Shown piece by piece: positions 8,921 to 18,210 of a stretch of 64,000 nt of DNA (positions within the stretch are counted from its first letter, which is position 1; each line of letters starts with the position of its first letter). Source of the stretch: Candidatus Heimdallarchaeota archaeon (GTDB taxonomy: Archaea > Asgardarchaeota > Heimdallarchaeia > Heimdallarchaeales > Kariarchaeaceae); NCBI GenBank assembly GCA_030149205.1, contig JASBSB010000006.1, forward strand, positions 434,001 to 498,000, written 5' to 3'. A program made the translations under genes and the position numbers. A model generated the notes under the pieces. That model was not told the DNA's origin, ran no database searches, and saw nothing but the letters and a program-made list of their open reading frames with translations.

Positions 8921-11299
8921 ATGGCAATACAAGAGATTATTGATAAAATGGATTATGGGGTTGCCCCAGAAAATGAAAAAGAGGCCCATAAGTGGTTAGA
9001 AAGTTTTGACAGAAAATTTAAACTGTACATTGATGGCAAGTGGATAGAACCAACAGATAAACAATATTTCGAAGTTTTTACTCCTCGTTCTGGAGAATTA
9101 CTCGCAAATGTGGCACAGGCAGGAGAAGATGACGTGGAAAAAGCTGTGCTAGCAGCTGAAAAAGGGTTGAAAGCTTGGAGAAAGTTCAGTTCACATGATA
9201 GAGCAAAGATGTTATATGCTATAGCCAGGCATATTCAAAAACATTCTAGATTACTAGCTGTTTTAGAGTCATTAGATAACGGTAAACCAATTAGAGAAAC
9301 AAGAGATATTGATATTCCCCTGGTTGCAAGGCATTTTTACTATCATGCGGGTTGGGCTCAACTGAAAGATAGAAGATTCAATGATTATGAGGAGATCGGA
9401 ATAATCGGACAAATTATTCCATGGAACTTCCCTACCCTGATGCTTTCCTGGAAGATAGCACCAGCACTAGCAATGGGTAATGTGGTAATATTAAAACCTG
9501 CTGAGTTTACTCCACTCACAGCATTGTTTTTCGCACAAATTTGTCAGGAGGTAGGATTACCTGACGGGGTTGTGAACATTCTAACCGGTGATGGAGAAAC
9601 TGGTGCCTTATTGGTGAATCATCCAAAAATAAAGAAAATAGCTTTCACTGGTTCAACAGAAGTCGGTAAAATCATTCGAAATGTTACTGCAGGAACAGGG
9701 AAAAAGCTTTCACTTGAGTTGGGAGGAAAATCTCCCTTTGTGGTTTTTGAAGATGCTGATTTAGATAGTGCTGTAGAAGGATTAATTGATGGTATTTGGT
9801 TTAACCAAGGACAGGTCTGCTGTGCGGGTTCAAGGTTACTGGTTCAAGAAAGTGTTGCAGAGAAATTTATTTCGAAAGTTAAAGAGAGAATCGAGAAATT
9901 GAGAATAGGAGACCCACTGGATAAGAGCACCGATATTGGAGCTATAGTTGATAAGATTCAACTTGAAAGAATACAGGAATACATCGAAATTGGAAAAAAT
10001 GAGGGAAAAATATTCCAACCTAACATTAAACTTCCAAAAGGTGGGTGGTACTGTCCACCGACATTATTCACAGAAGTTGGAACTAGTGCAGTTATTGCGC
10101 AAGAGGAGATTTTTGGACCTGTCCTTGTAAGCATGACTTTCCGAACTCCAAAAGAGGCTGTCTTATTGGCAAACAACACTCGATACGGTCTTGCTGCAAC
10201 AGTTTGGTCTGAGAACATTAATCTTGCATTGGATGTTGCATCTCAAATCTTAGCCGGGACAGTTTGGATAAATTCAACAAACCTTTTCGATGCAGCTTCA
10301 GGATTTGGAGGATACAGAGAATCAGGATATGGAAGAGAAGGGGGTATTGAAGGTTTAAAAGAATATCTAACTCCGAAGTGGAAAGGTAAGACAAAGTCTA
10401 GAGTTTATAAAGAAGACAACACACTCCCTCCAAAACCTAAGAAGTCCAAAGAAATACTAATAGATCGAACACCGAAATTATATATAGGAGGAAAACAAGT
10501 TAGACCCGATGGGGGATACAGTGTAACAATAAATGATATCTGGGGTGATTATTTCGGAGAGGTTGGGAAGGGGAACAGAAAAGACATCAGAAACGCTGTA
10601 GAAGCTGCTGAGAAGGGAATAAAATGGAAAAGGTTCACAGCACATGCACGGTCTCAAGTCTTGTATTTTATCGCTGAGAATTTACAGCAAAGAAAAAACC
10701 AATTTTTGGAAACGCTGCAAAGAATTTCTGGATATTCTGAGGAAGAGGCAGTAAAGGAATTTGAACTATCCATTGAAAGAATCTTCATTTACGCAGGTCT
10801 TGCAGACAAATTTGATGGACTCGTCCATACACCACCCTTTAGAAACGTTACACTAGCTATGAATGAACCTTTGGGAGTGATAGGAATTGTTTGTCCGGAG
10901 AAAAACCCACTTTTGGGATTCGTTTCAACTGTCTTCCCAGCCCTAGCAATGGGAAACAGAGCAGTGTGTATACCTAGTGAACAAAACCCCTTTGTTGTTA
11001 CAGATTTTTATCAGGTTCTAGAAACATCAGATCTACCTGAAGGATCTTTGAACATAGTCACTGGTTCAAAAGATGAGCTAGTTGATGTGTTAAGCAAACA
11101 TGCCGGAGTAGATGGAATTTGGAACCTTGGGAATCCTCAACTAAATGAACTTGTTGAAAAAAACTCCTCAACCAACATGAAAAGGGTATTCACAGATTAT
11201 ATTGAAAGAGATTGGTTCAATATGACTGAAGGTGAGTCATCTGAATTTCTTCAAGAAGCGACCCAAGTAAAAAACATCTGGGTCCCCTACGGAGAATAA
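8921..11299 (+). CDS. two-domain aldehyde dehydrogenase (ALDH16 type)
   Basis: This 792-residue protein is two ALDH modules in tandem. The N-terminal module (about residues 25-490) is complete. It has the NAD-binding PWNFP segment, the general-base Glu in LELGGKSPF (about 265) and the catalytic Cys in QVCCAGSR (about 299). The C-terminal module (about 515-790) keeps the ALDH fold signature but is short and has no catalytic Cys, as in the ALDH16 family. It probably oxidises the acetaldehyde released by DeoC to acetate with NAD(P). It starts with ATG immediately after the deoC stop, so translation is likely coupled. The second module may serve assembly rather than catalysis. Confidence 0.92.
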   Translation: MAIQEIIDKMDYGVAPENEKEAHKWLESFDRKFKLYIDGKWIEPTDKQYFEVFTPRSGELLANVAQAGEDDVEKAVLAAEKGLKAWRKFSSHDRAKMLYAIARHIQKHSRLLAVLESLDNGKPIRETRDIDIPLVARHFYYHAGWAQLKDRRFNDYEEIGIIGQIIPWNFPTLMLSWKIAPALAMGNVVILKPAEFTPLTALFFAQICQEVGLPDGVVNILTGDGETGALLVNHPKIKKIAFTGSTEVGKIIRNVTAGTGKKLSLELGGKSPFVVFEDADLDSAVEGLIDGIWFNQGQVCCAGSRLLVQESVAEKFISKVKERIEKLRIGDPLDKSTDIGAIVDKIQLERIQEYIEIGKNEGKIFQPNIKLPKGGWYCPPTLFTEVGTSAVIAQEEIFGPVLVSMTFRTPKEAVLLANNTRYGLAATVWSENINLALDVASQILAGTVWINSTNLFDAASGFGGYRESGYGREGGIEGLKEYLTPKWKGKTKSRVYKEDNTLPPKPKKSKEILIDRTPKLYIGGKQVRPDGGYSVTINDIWGDYFGEVGKGNRKDIRNAVEAAEKGIKWKRFTAHARSQVLYFIAENLQQRKNQFLETLQRISGYSEEEAVKEFELSIERIFIYAGLADKFDGLVHTPPFRNVTLAMNEPLGVIGIVCPEKNPLLGFVSTVFPALAMGNRAVCIPSEQNPFVVTDFYQVLETSDLPEGSLNIVTGSKDELVDVLSKHAGVDGIWNLGNPQLNELVEKNSSTNMKRVFTDYIERDWFNMTEGESSEFLQEATQVKNIWVPYGE

Positions 11300-11369
11300 T
11301 TTTTACTGTTTTTAAAGAGAAAAGTTATAGTTAAATAATACATAGTATTTTATTTACTAGGTGATAAAG

Positions 11370-11960
11370 ATGTCATTCCGGTCAAAGGTTTATCAAGTTA
11401 AGGGTGATAAAAGTCTGTTTCGGATTGCAATGTACGACAGCAATGAGATGGAGAGAGAAACTGCTGCGTACAATATTGAGGATGAGAATTATTTAAAAGA
11501 CCTATACTTAAGAAGCGAAGACGAATTTGTAAGAGTAATTGCGATTTCTCGGATTAAAGACCCTAAAATAGCCGAAGAACTAATAGAAAATTTGCACAAC
11601 CCAGAAGACCTTGGATATATTATCCAGAAAGTTAAAAACGAACAAATTCTTGAAAAGCTAATTCAGAACAGTCCTGTAGATATTCAACGTGAAATAGTGA
11701 AATCACTGAAGAAAGCAAAGGTCTTAAAACACATTGCACTTAATAATCCTGACAGCATTGTACGAAAAAGAGCTACTGAACGCATAAAAAATCAAAGAGT
11801 ACTAAAGAAACTTGTACTCTCCGATCCATCAATTTTGGTTAGACAAACTGCACTTGAGAAAATCTCATCTAAAGCTTTACTTCGAGAACTTGAGGGAAAA
11901 ACAAACGGTAATTCACAAAACCATCAATTTAACAATTCAGGAAATACAACTACTGCATAA
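11370..11960 (+). CDS. HEAT/ARM-like repeat protein
   Basis: About 196 residues form short helical repeats with a recurring VRxxAxxxI...LxxLxLxDP pattern (for example DSIVRKRATERIKNQRVLKKL). This pattern is typical of HEAT-like or leucine-rich-variant solenoids. The tail is Asn/Thr/Gln rich and probably disordered. The start is set at ATG 11370 because the upstream GTG at 11361 lies within a GGTGAT Shine-Dalgarno motif. It follows the deoC-aldehyde dehydrogenase operon by about 70 bases with a TATA-like stretch between, so it may be transcribed on its own. Probably a protein-binding scaffold; no enzymatic motif is visible. Confidence 0.8.
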   Translation: MSFRSKVYQVKGDKSLFRIAMYDSNEMERETAAYNIEDENYLKDLYLRSEDEFVRVIAISRIKDPKIAEELIENLHNPEDLGYIIQKVKNEQILEKLIQNSPVDIQREIVKSLKKAKVLKHIALNNPDSIVRKRATERIKNQRVLKKLVLSDPSILVRQTALEKISSKALLRELEGKTNGNSQNHQFNNSGNTTTA

Positions 11961-11978
11961 TAATCTTCATCTTTGGAA

Positions 11979-13142
11979 TCACAGACCAACCCAATCAATA
12001 CCTCTATGTCTTAATTCTTTGATGAATAAGTCTGAGGGAACAATTGACTCACCAGGAAGAACACCTTTAGAATTGATTTTCCCATCAGCAATAAATATCG
12101 CAATTATACTTATAGAATAACCTGTAGTTCTCTCCATTGCTGAAATTTTATTAGTGCTGTCATATAAATCGATCAGATCATATGTTTCTTCCTGTGAATT
12201 TCCGTTCTTGTTACCCGAGATTTTAATTCGGGCTATAACTGCATCCTCTTTATTTTTTGGTAAGTGCTCTTCTAAGAGTCTTTCTGTAGCTTGCCTTGGG
12301 TTTATTCCTAAGTTTTTATGAGTCAAATCATCCAGAAATCCAAATTCCTTTAAAAATCTAAAAAATTGAAAATGTCCGGGGTATCTCAGCGTCTTATATT
12401 CTAATGTCTCTATCTTCCCCTCATAGAGAGTAGGTAAAGATGAAGTTCCTCCTGCAGTGTGATATGCCTCAAGTTCACCCCAGGGTGAATCAAATTTGAG
12501 AACCTCTCCTTCTGTTAATGAAGGTATCTCTTGAATCTTTCCACCTCTAAGGACAACAGATTTTTCAAGATATTCGTTTGTTAATCCTCTTATCGAAAAA
12601 ACCTGCTGATACTTTAAAATAGATTCTGGTCTTTGTGGAAGTCCACCTACATATAGACTGCAAGTTTGAACACTTTCAAATGATGAGATTAAATGATTAG
12701 CGATAATATTTACCATCCCTGGTGCAAGACCACAATCAGGAATAATTGTGATGTTTGCCTTTTTTGCCTCTTCATCAAGTAAATGTTGTTTTTTTACGAT
12801 GTTTGGATTCCCACCTAAATCAACAAATGAAAAGTTATTTTCTATACAAAATTCCGAAAGAATCAGATTAAACTTGTAATCTATTGCTCCAATAACCACA
12901 GATACGTTATGTTTATTGAGCAACTTCCCAAGGTCATCAAAAACGTCTGAGGGGAATTCCGTACTTAGCGTAAATTGGAACAACTGTAATCTATCTTCAT
13001 ACCTTTTTAGTTTTGATTCTGTTAGTTTTATTTGTTCAGGATGGTATTCAATTCCAATCACATTTTTATTGGAATTGGTCAGAAGATCATAGCAAATTGC
13101 TCTGCCCATAAGTCCTAAGCCTAAGACTGAAAAATTACCCAT
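11979..13142 (-). CDS. saccharopine dehydrogenase-like oxidoreductase
   Basis: This 387-residue protein starts with a Rossmann dinucleotide motif (SVLGLGLMGRAICYDLL, GxGxxG). It carries the saccharopine dehydrogenase family layout: an NAD(P)-binding N-terminal half with the FVDLGGNPNIV and PDCGLAPGMVN segments, then an alpha/beta substrate domain. Family members act in lysine metabolism (saccharopine or carboxynorspermidine-type reductions), but the substrate here cannot be read from sequence. No lysine biosynthesis or degradation gene lies nearby. It converges with the HEAT-like gene, leaving only 18 bases between the stops. It shares a 105-base divergent region with the acetyltransferase gene. 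Confidence 0.85.
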   Translation of the reverse strand: MGNFSVLGLGLMGRAICYDLLTNSNKNVIGIEYHPEQIKLTESKLKRYEDRLQLFQFTLSTEFPSDVFDDLGKLLNKHNVSVVIGAIDYKFNLILSEFCIENNFSFVDLGGNPNIVKKQHLLDEEAKKANITIIPDCGLAPGMVNIIANHLISSFESVQTCSLYVGGLPQRPESILKYQQVFSIRGLTNEYLEKSVVLRGGKIQEIPSLTEGEVLKFDSPWGELEAYHTAGGTSSLPTLYEGKIETLEYKTLRYPGHFQFFRFLKEFGFLDDLTHKNLGINPRQATERLLEEHLPKNKEDAVIARIKISGNKNGNSQEETYDLIDLYDSTNKISAMERTTGYSISIIAIFIADGKINSKGVLPGESIVPSDLFIKELRHRGIDWVGL

Positions 13143-13247
13143 AAGAGTGAGTAAGTAAATTATGTCTTAAAATATTTGTTTACATGCTATAATTAGATCC
13201 AAAACTTCTGTATGAGAGTGAGGTAAACCAAGAAAATTCAAATTTAA

Positions 13248-13796
13248 ATGTATAAACAAACCATTACCAAACAAAAAATTTCTATTATTTACAAATTTAG
13301 TAACTTCATGGGAATTCACCTGACTCAAAATCTTACTTTAAATTTATACAATGATATTATTCGGATTTGGGATGAAGTAGATCTTCCTTACAAACCAAAA
13401 GGAAGAGATTCGTTTGTAAATTTGCAACAAAGGTTAAAGCATACCCCAACATGGATAATGTTTTCTGTTAAGTCAGATCCTAAACAAATAAAAATAGAAA
13501 CTAGCCCAGATGAAATTGACAATTTTCTCCCCCTTCAAGGTGTGGTGATTGTTAGTCATGATGGTCAGCGTGGATGGATTAATAGACTAGCAGTTGGGAA
13601 AAGCTTTCAGAGAATGGGAATCGCTAGTTTACTGGTTGAGAAATCAGAAGAATTTCTAAGAACTCAACAAATTTACCTATTTGCAGCCTTAATAGAGGAT
13701 GATAATAGAACATCAAAGCTTCTGTTTTCGAAATTGAAATTTACTGAACATCAAGACATAATCTATTTCTCAAAGAGAGATTTTCCAGATATCTAA
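13248..13796 (+). CDS. GNAT-family N-acetyltransferase
   Basis: This 182-residue protein has the GNAT core in its second half. INRLAVGKSFQRMGIASLLVEKS contains the acetyl-CoA pyrophosphate-binding Q-x-x-G-x-A loop, followed by the DDNRTSKLLFSKLKF helix typical of motif B. The substrate, amine or protein N-terminus, is not predictable. Two starts are possible: ATG 13248 and ATG 13308. The later one would remove 20 weakly conserved-looking residues; neither has a strong Shine-Dalgarno motif. It stands alone and is divergent from the saccharopine dehydrogenase-like gene. Confidence 0.8.
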   Translation: MYKQTITKQKISIIYKFSNFMGIHLTQNLTLNLYNDIIRIWDEVDLPYKPKGRDSFVNLQQRLKHTPTWIMFSVKSDPKQIKIETSPDEIDNFLPLQGVVIVSHDGQRGWINRLAVGKSFQRMGIASLLVEKSEEFLRTQQIYLFAALIEDDNRTSKLLFSKLKFTEHQDIIYFSKRDFPDI

Positions 13797-13815
13797 TATA
13801 AGGTGAAAGAGATAT

Positions 13816-13971
13816 ATGACACTTACAATCATCTACCATCAATTTAAGCATAACCATGAGATTTTTTTTGAGCAGACGGAATTACCTCATGCTTTAAACC
13901 CATTCTCAAAATTCTTATTGATTGTGGATTTTCATTCCTGCTTTCAAGGTTTTAATGTTCAATTTGGATAA
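13816..13971 (+). pseudogene. small ORF, possibly the start of a decayed gene
   Basis: A 51-codon frame begins with ATG 13816 behind a good GGTGAA motif (13802-13807) and ends at TAA 13969. One frame over, reading continues without a stop from 13972 to about 14090 (NTGGSIPKDFVARTY onward). That looks like one gene broken by a frameshift. I do not recognise the family; a degraded transposase is possible but not shown. It sits next to the frameshifted SDR gene, so the 13.8-15.2 kb stretch looks like a zone of gene decay. Confidence 0.3.
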
Positions 13972-14196
13972 ATACTGGTGGTTCAATTCCAAAAGACTTT
14001 GTTGCGAGAACATATAGGCAGAAATTTTTAAAGTCCATTGGTGTTTTATGTAATTTAATAAATTCTCAGTACTTTACACTCTCTGAAATTTAATTTTTAA
14101 ATTGAAAATGAATCTAAGGTTTTCTCCCTTGTGTAAAGCCTGTGTTTGGTGAAATGTCCAAGATTTGTTAGACTTCCACACCCTATTCGATTAATA
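13972..14196. other. non-coding remainder between acetyltransferase and SDR genes
   Basis: Apart from the possible frameshifted continuation of the small ORF, I see no gene or RNA here. An AT-only inverted repeat, AATTTAA with TTAAATT near 14083-14102, could be a weak terminator but is not convincing. Confidence 0.35.
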
Positions 14197-15164
14197 TTAC
14201 AAATTCCAGGTAAAACCAGTTGCTTTTTCCGATAAAGTCCACAACCTCTCTGCTACTGGTTTATCCAATGCATGTGGTTCTAATTTACATTCACCCACAG
14301 GTCCGACCCAATTACTTCTTCCAGTAGGACCATAGAAACCTTTCTGATCCAAATTAGGTTCTGAAGCACACATGACTAAGGGATAGGAACCTTTTTCTGC
14401 AGATTGTGTAAAGGGATACATCAGAAGAAAAGCAACCCTCATCATTAAACTACCACTGTTTTGATCAGCGAAGTTCTAGAACTTCCTGGATGACAGGCAT
14501 AAACTTTAACATCACTTTTGCCAGCTTTCTGCAGTCTGTCCTGTAATTCATAGACGGACATGATCTGAGCCAATTTGCTCTGGCTATAGGCATTATTACC
14601 ACTATAGTCTTTGTCCCAGTTCATATCATCAAACTTGATTGTTTTAATCCCCCATTTATAACCTTCACTTCCTACAGTCACGATCCGGCCTTTTGATTTT
14701 TCAATTAACGGAAAAAGCAAACCCTGTAGTAGGAAATGACCATAGTAATTCACACCAAGCTGGCTTTCAAATCCATCAACAGTGATTTGTTGGTTGGGTA
14801 TCTGGGCTATGGCAGCATTACAAATTAGTGCATCAATACGAGTTAGTTTTTCTAATATTTCTTCAGCAGCTTGCCTTACAGAAGACAAATCTGCCAGATC
14901 CATACGAATAAAAGATACATCGATCTTTTCACCTAACTCTCTTTTTAACTCTGAGATGGAATCAGTAGATTTTTGTGGGTTACGGTTTAACATAACCAAT
15001 TGTGCACCCTTGGAAAGAAGTATTTTTGATGCCTCAAATCCTGTGCCACTATTTGCACCAGTTATTAAATAAGTTTTCCCTTCAAGGGAACCAAGTCGCT
15101 CTGGTGTCCACCCCTTTTTTCCGAATTTTTTATCACTATTCATATGCAATTTATTGTCACTCAT
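14197..15164 (-). pseudogene. short-chain dehydrogenase, split by a frameshift
   Basis: Two frames together encode one SDR of the retinol/protochlorophyllide reductase-like group. The first part (15164-14445, 239 residues) has the TGANSGTGFE cofactor motif, the NAA motif, the catalytic Ser in VTVGSEGYKWG and YSQSK. The second part (14445-14197, 82 residues) is the expected C-terminus (TQSAEKGSYPLV, FYGPTG, VAERLWTLSE). The join is TAATG, where the stop of part one overlaps the ATG of part two in the -1 frame. The combined 321 residues match the usual family length, so a one-base deletion in a normal gene is the simplest reading. Coupled translation of two chains is less likely. The substrate is unknown. 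TrmB is divergent from it. Confidence 0.8.
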
Positions 15165-15239
15165 AATACGCTTGTCTCCTTTGTATAGGTCAAATCGATC
15201 AATTCAACTTGTTTAAGACAGAATAAAATCAATTTAATA

Positions 15240-15292
15240 AAAACAACTTAATAGAGTTTATTAAAAATATTTCCCTCAAATAAAACAACTTA
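15240..15292. promoter_or_regulatory. direct repeat in the SDR/trmB divergent promoter region
   Basis: AAAACAACTTA occurs twice, ending at 15250 and 15292, 42 bases apart (four helical turns), between the divergent SDR and TrmB-family genes. Divergent placement plus helical phasing fits a binding site for the adjacent TrmB regulator. The second copy lies just upstream of the TATA-like TTTATATATTATA before the trmB start. Inference from pattern only; the region is AT-rich and chance repeats occur. Confidence 0.35.
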
Positions 15293-15332
15293 TAGTTTTA
15301 ACTTTTATATATTATAAGGAGAGAGGTCTATT

Positions 15333-16151
15333 ATGTTACAGAAGTATGGTTTGAGCAACTATGAAAACAAAGTTTATCTCAAAATGCTGGAACTGGGTAA
15401 GGAAGATGCGAAAACCATATCTAAATTATCTGAAGTTCCTCAGGGAAGAATTTATGATATTTTGGAGTCCCTAATTGATAAGCAGCTTGTATTTCAAAAA
15501 TCAGGAAGGCCAAGGACCTATGAGGCAGTTGATCCAGAGACGGGAATAAATCTTCTGATTAACAAAAGGGAAACAGAATTGAAAAAAATGAAAGCAACAT
15601 CTACTGAAGAGATCAAAGAATTAGTTGGAAAATATCGTTCTCAGACTAGAGATAAATTATCTTGGAAAGTAGCCATTGGTGATGAAATCAAGGAAGAGTT
15701 CGCAGAATTATTGGCTAAGGCTAAACATGAAATTCTATCATATGTTGACGTGACCTCACAATACGATGGAATGAGAAATGAGTTATATCAGATCAATCAT
15801 ATATTGTCGAAACTTCAAAGCAAAGGAATTAAACTAAAAATAATTATAGGCATTGAAGTTATTGAGGCTTTAAATCATATACAGCATAATGATCCAGAGT
15901 TCTTTAAGATCCTTGACGCATATGATATTAGAATAACTCAAACTATAACAACCCCATTTTTTATCTTGGATGGTCAAAAATTATTGTTAAAAATATCACA
16001 ACCTACTAAAAGAACTGTGCCTTTGGCTGCCCTTTACATAGATGAACCAAAATTGGGAGAGTCAATGAAACGTGAGTTTAATGAAATGTGGGAGAATGGA
16101 GAGGAAATTGAGATGAGATTACAATTTAAACAAACCACAAAGCATTTGTGA
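15333..16151 (+). CDS. TrmB-family transcriptional regulator
   Basis: This 272-residue protein has an N-terminal winged helix-turn-helix (about residues 1-75; LSNYENKVYLKMLELGK then VPQGRIYDILESLIDK). A helical linker follows, then a C-terminal effector-sensing region (about 110-270). This is the TrmB arrangement, in which archaeal members sense sugars or other metabolites. An AAGGAGAGAGG motif precedes the ATG. It is divergent from the broken SDR gene, a usual regulator-target arrangement, so the SDR was probably its target before decay. A T-rich tract follows the gene. Confidence 0.88.
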   Translation: MLQKYGLSNYENKVYLKMLELGKEDAKTISKLSEVPQGRIYDILESLIDKQLVFQKSGRPRTYEAVDPETGINLLINKRETELKKMKATSTEEIKELVGKYRSQTRDKLSWKVAIGDEIKEEFAELLAKAKHEILSYVDVTSQYDGMRNELYQINHILSKLQSKGIKLKIIIGIEVIEALNHIQHNDPEFFKILDAYDIRITQTITTPFFILDGQKLLLKISQPTKRTVPLAALYIDEPKLGESMKREFNEMWENGEEIEMRLQFKQTTKHL

Positions 16152-16222
16152 CTAAGGGAAAATGCTTCTCACCTCTGATTGGAAAAAGATGTTATAATTA
16201 TAAATTTGAATTCTTAGCCATT

Positions 16223-16247
16223 CTTTTTTATCTTTTTTATCTTTTTT
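16223..16247 (+). terminator. T-rich tandem tract downstream of trmB
   Basis: Three T-runs in a row, spaced by A/C (TTTTTTATC, TTTTTTATC, TTTTTTAAT), lie 70 bases after the trmB-family stop. Archaeal RNA polymerase terminates at U-rich stretches without needing a hairpin, so this is a plausible intrinsic terminator. The rest of the gap up to 16433 holds nothing I recognise. Confidence 0.5.
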
Positions 16248-16433
16248 AATTTGTCACCAAGCTATCTGAACTAGAAATATCAACTTCAGTGATTTAAGAT
16301 TAAATAAAATTGATACAATACCTTTGAGAGTTAACTTACATATTAAATAAAAGTGGCAGTGATCTCTTCCAAAGTTTCTCCGAAACTCTCAATCATGACA
16401 TCAATTACCTTCAGTTATAATTCTATTTCCTCA

Positions 16434-16994
16434 TTAGCGTAATTCATCGTATCTAAAACAAGAGATAATGTGATCGTTTACCATACCTGTTGCCTGCATA
16501 AATGCATAGCAGATTGTAGGCCCTACAAATTTAAACCCTCTCTTCTTTAGTTCCTTGCTCATTTTAGTTGATTCTGGAGTGTTAGCAGGACTCTCGTCCT
16601 GATGTTCCCAGGAGTTTACTATTGTTTCATGACCAGTAAAAGACCAGATGAATCTATCGAATGAACCAAATTCATCTACTACCTCCAAATATTTCTGTGC
16701 ATTAATACGGAATGCTTCTACTTTTAACCTATTTCGTATTATGCTTGTGTCTGTTAATATCATTTTTAATTTTGGATCTGAATATGCAGAAATTTTATAG
16801 GGATCAAAATTTTCAAATACCTTACTGTATGATTCTCTTCTCTTAAGTATTGATAACCAAGTTAATCCTGCTTGTGCGCCCTCGAGTAACAAAAATTCAA
16901 ATAATTTTTTATCATCATGGAGAGGCACTCCCCACTCATAGTCATGATATTCAGTCATTAATTCATGTGAATTTGCCCAATCACATCTTTTCAT
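16434..16994 (-). CDS. tag: DNA-3-methyladenine glycosylase I
   Basis: The enzyme removes 3-methyladenine from alkylated DNA, opening base excision repair. The 186-residue protein matches Tag end to end: RCDWA at the N-terminus, YHDYEWGVPLHDD, LLLEGAQAGLTWLSILKRRE with the catalytic-pocket Glu, and NDHIISCF at the C-terminus. The Cys and His pairs that bind zinc in E. coli Tag (Cys in CDWA, His in YHDYE, His and Cys in DHIISC) are all present. ATG 16994 is preferred over the TTG at 17000. Tag is mainly a bacterial family, so a bacterial origin is possible. It follows the ABC transporter genes in the same direction. Confidence 0.93.
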   Translation of the reverse strand: MKRCDWANSHELMTEYHDYEWGVPLHDDKKLFEFLLLEGAQAGLTWLSILKRRESYSKVFENFDPYKISAYSDPKLKMILTDTSIIRNRLKVEAFRINAQKYLEVVDEFGSFDRFIWSFTGHETIVNSWEHQDESPANTPESTKMSKELKKRGFKFVGPTICYAFMQATGMVNDHIISCFRYDELR

Positions 16995-17052
16995 TAACAA
17001 TTGTCTCTGTTAATCTTAATAAGGTTGAAGATGCAAGGGCGAATTGACTAAT

Positions 17053-18201
17053 TTAAGAAACCGATTTGCTAGCATTAACAGGTGTATCTTCCACTGATGA
17101 TTTTATTCCCAGTCTCTCTCCAGTTTCAGCATCAAACATTAGCAGGCTTTCTGCAGGAATATGGACTGAAAGTGGAACCCCTAATGCGAGTTCATCGATC
17201 TTTTTGATATTTTCCTCCTCATTTATAATAAAGACATTTCCATTTTCTTGTTCAACCTCGAGTTGAACATATGTACCCATAAATGATTTATGTTTTACAA
17301 TGCCTGAAAGGGTGTTTTTAGTATCCTTTGGTTCGAGAACAAACGGGTCAAACCTACACATGAGCTTCACTTTCTTTTTAAGATAAGAGGAGTCGCTATA
17401 AGGAAGAACTAGTTCTAACTTTTCCCCACTTGAGAGTTCGACCTTACAAGTTCCTGAATTGATACTTTCCACAGAACCTTCAAAGATGTTGTTTTCTCCT
17501 ATGAATGTTGCGACAAAAAGATGATGAGGATCATGAAATATTTGAAATGGCGTTCCTATCTGTATTATTTCTCCCTCATTTAAAACTGCGATTCTATCAG
17601 AAATGGCCAATGCCTCTGTTTGATCATGGGTGACATAAACCACGGTGACACCTAAGGTCTTTGAAACGTCTCTGATCTCTTTTCGTAATTCAACTCTTAA
17701 TTTATAGTCCAAGTTTGAAAGTGGTTCATCACATAACAAAACCAGAGGTTCAATTGCCAAAGCCCTTGCCAGTGCGACCCTTTGCTGTTGACCTCCAGAG
17801 AGTTGTGTTGGATATTTATCACCCTGATTTGGGAGATGAACAAGATCTAACAGCTCATTAACCTTGGAAAGTATGAAAGATTTTGGTTTTTTTCTTAGTT
17901 TTAATCCAAACCCTATATTCTCTGAAACAGTCATATGCGGCCATAGTGCGTAATTTTGAAAGATCATCCCCATATCACGTTTTCTGGGTGGTAAATTGGT
18001 GATTTCTTTATTCCCAAGAATTATTGAACCAACCTTTGGAGTAATAAATCCTGCCACAGCTCTTAAAATAGTTGTTTTACCACAACCACTAGGACCAAGT
18101 AAGGTCAAGATTTCTCCGTTCTCAATATCAAGATTGATTCCTTTAACAGCATGAAAGTCGTCATAATAAATGTGTATGTTTTGTAAATTTAGTTCTACCA
18201 T
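17053..18201 (-). CDS. ABC importer ATPase (iron(III)/thiamine/polyamine-type, FbpC/PotA-like)
   Basis: This 382-residue nucleotide-binding subunit has Walker A (GPSGCGKTT), Q-loop (FQNYALWPH), signature (LSGGQQQR), Walker B (LLCDEPLSNLD) and the switch His (VTHDQTEAL). A C-terminal OB-type TOBE region follows from about residue 240. This layout belongs to the MalK/FbpC/PotA group of importers. The start chosen is ATG 18201: the GTG at 18210 lies inside the AGGTGAA Shine-Dalgarno motif. The gene is separated from the permease stop by nine bases, so the two are cotranscribed with the binding protein further upstream. The substrate is not fixed by the ATPase. Confidence 0.92.
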   Translation of the reverse strand: MVELNLQNIHIYYDDFHAVKGINLDIENGEILTLLGPSGCGKTTILRAVAGFITPKVGSIILGNKEITNLPPRKRDMGMIFQNYALWPHMTVSENIGFGLKLRKKPKSFILSKVNELLDLVHLPNQGDKYPTQLSGGQQQRVALARALAIEPLVLLCDEPLSNLDYKLRVELRKEIRDVSKTLGVTVVYVTHDQTEALAISDRIAVLNEGEIIQIGTPFQIFHDPHHLFVATFIGENNIFEGSVESINSGTCKVELSSGEKLELVLPYSDSSYLKKKVKLMCRFDPFVLEPKDTKNTLSGIVKHKSFMGTYVQLEVEQENGNVFIINEEENIKKIDELALGVPLSVHIPAESLLMFDAETGERLGIKSSVEDTPVNASKSVS

Positions 18202-18210
18202 ATTGTTCAC

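Noticed and set aside
16223..16247. Tandem TTTTTTATC as a CRISPR-like or phage repeat
   Set aside because: Only two to three short T-rich units; better explained as an archaeal U-rich terminator.
16350..16433. Short minus-strand frame (IESFGETLEEITATFI) downstream of tag
   Set aside because: Only 17 codons with no good ribosome-binding site; could be a tail of a lost gene but cannot be supported.
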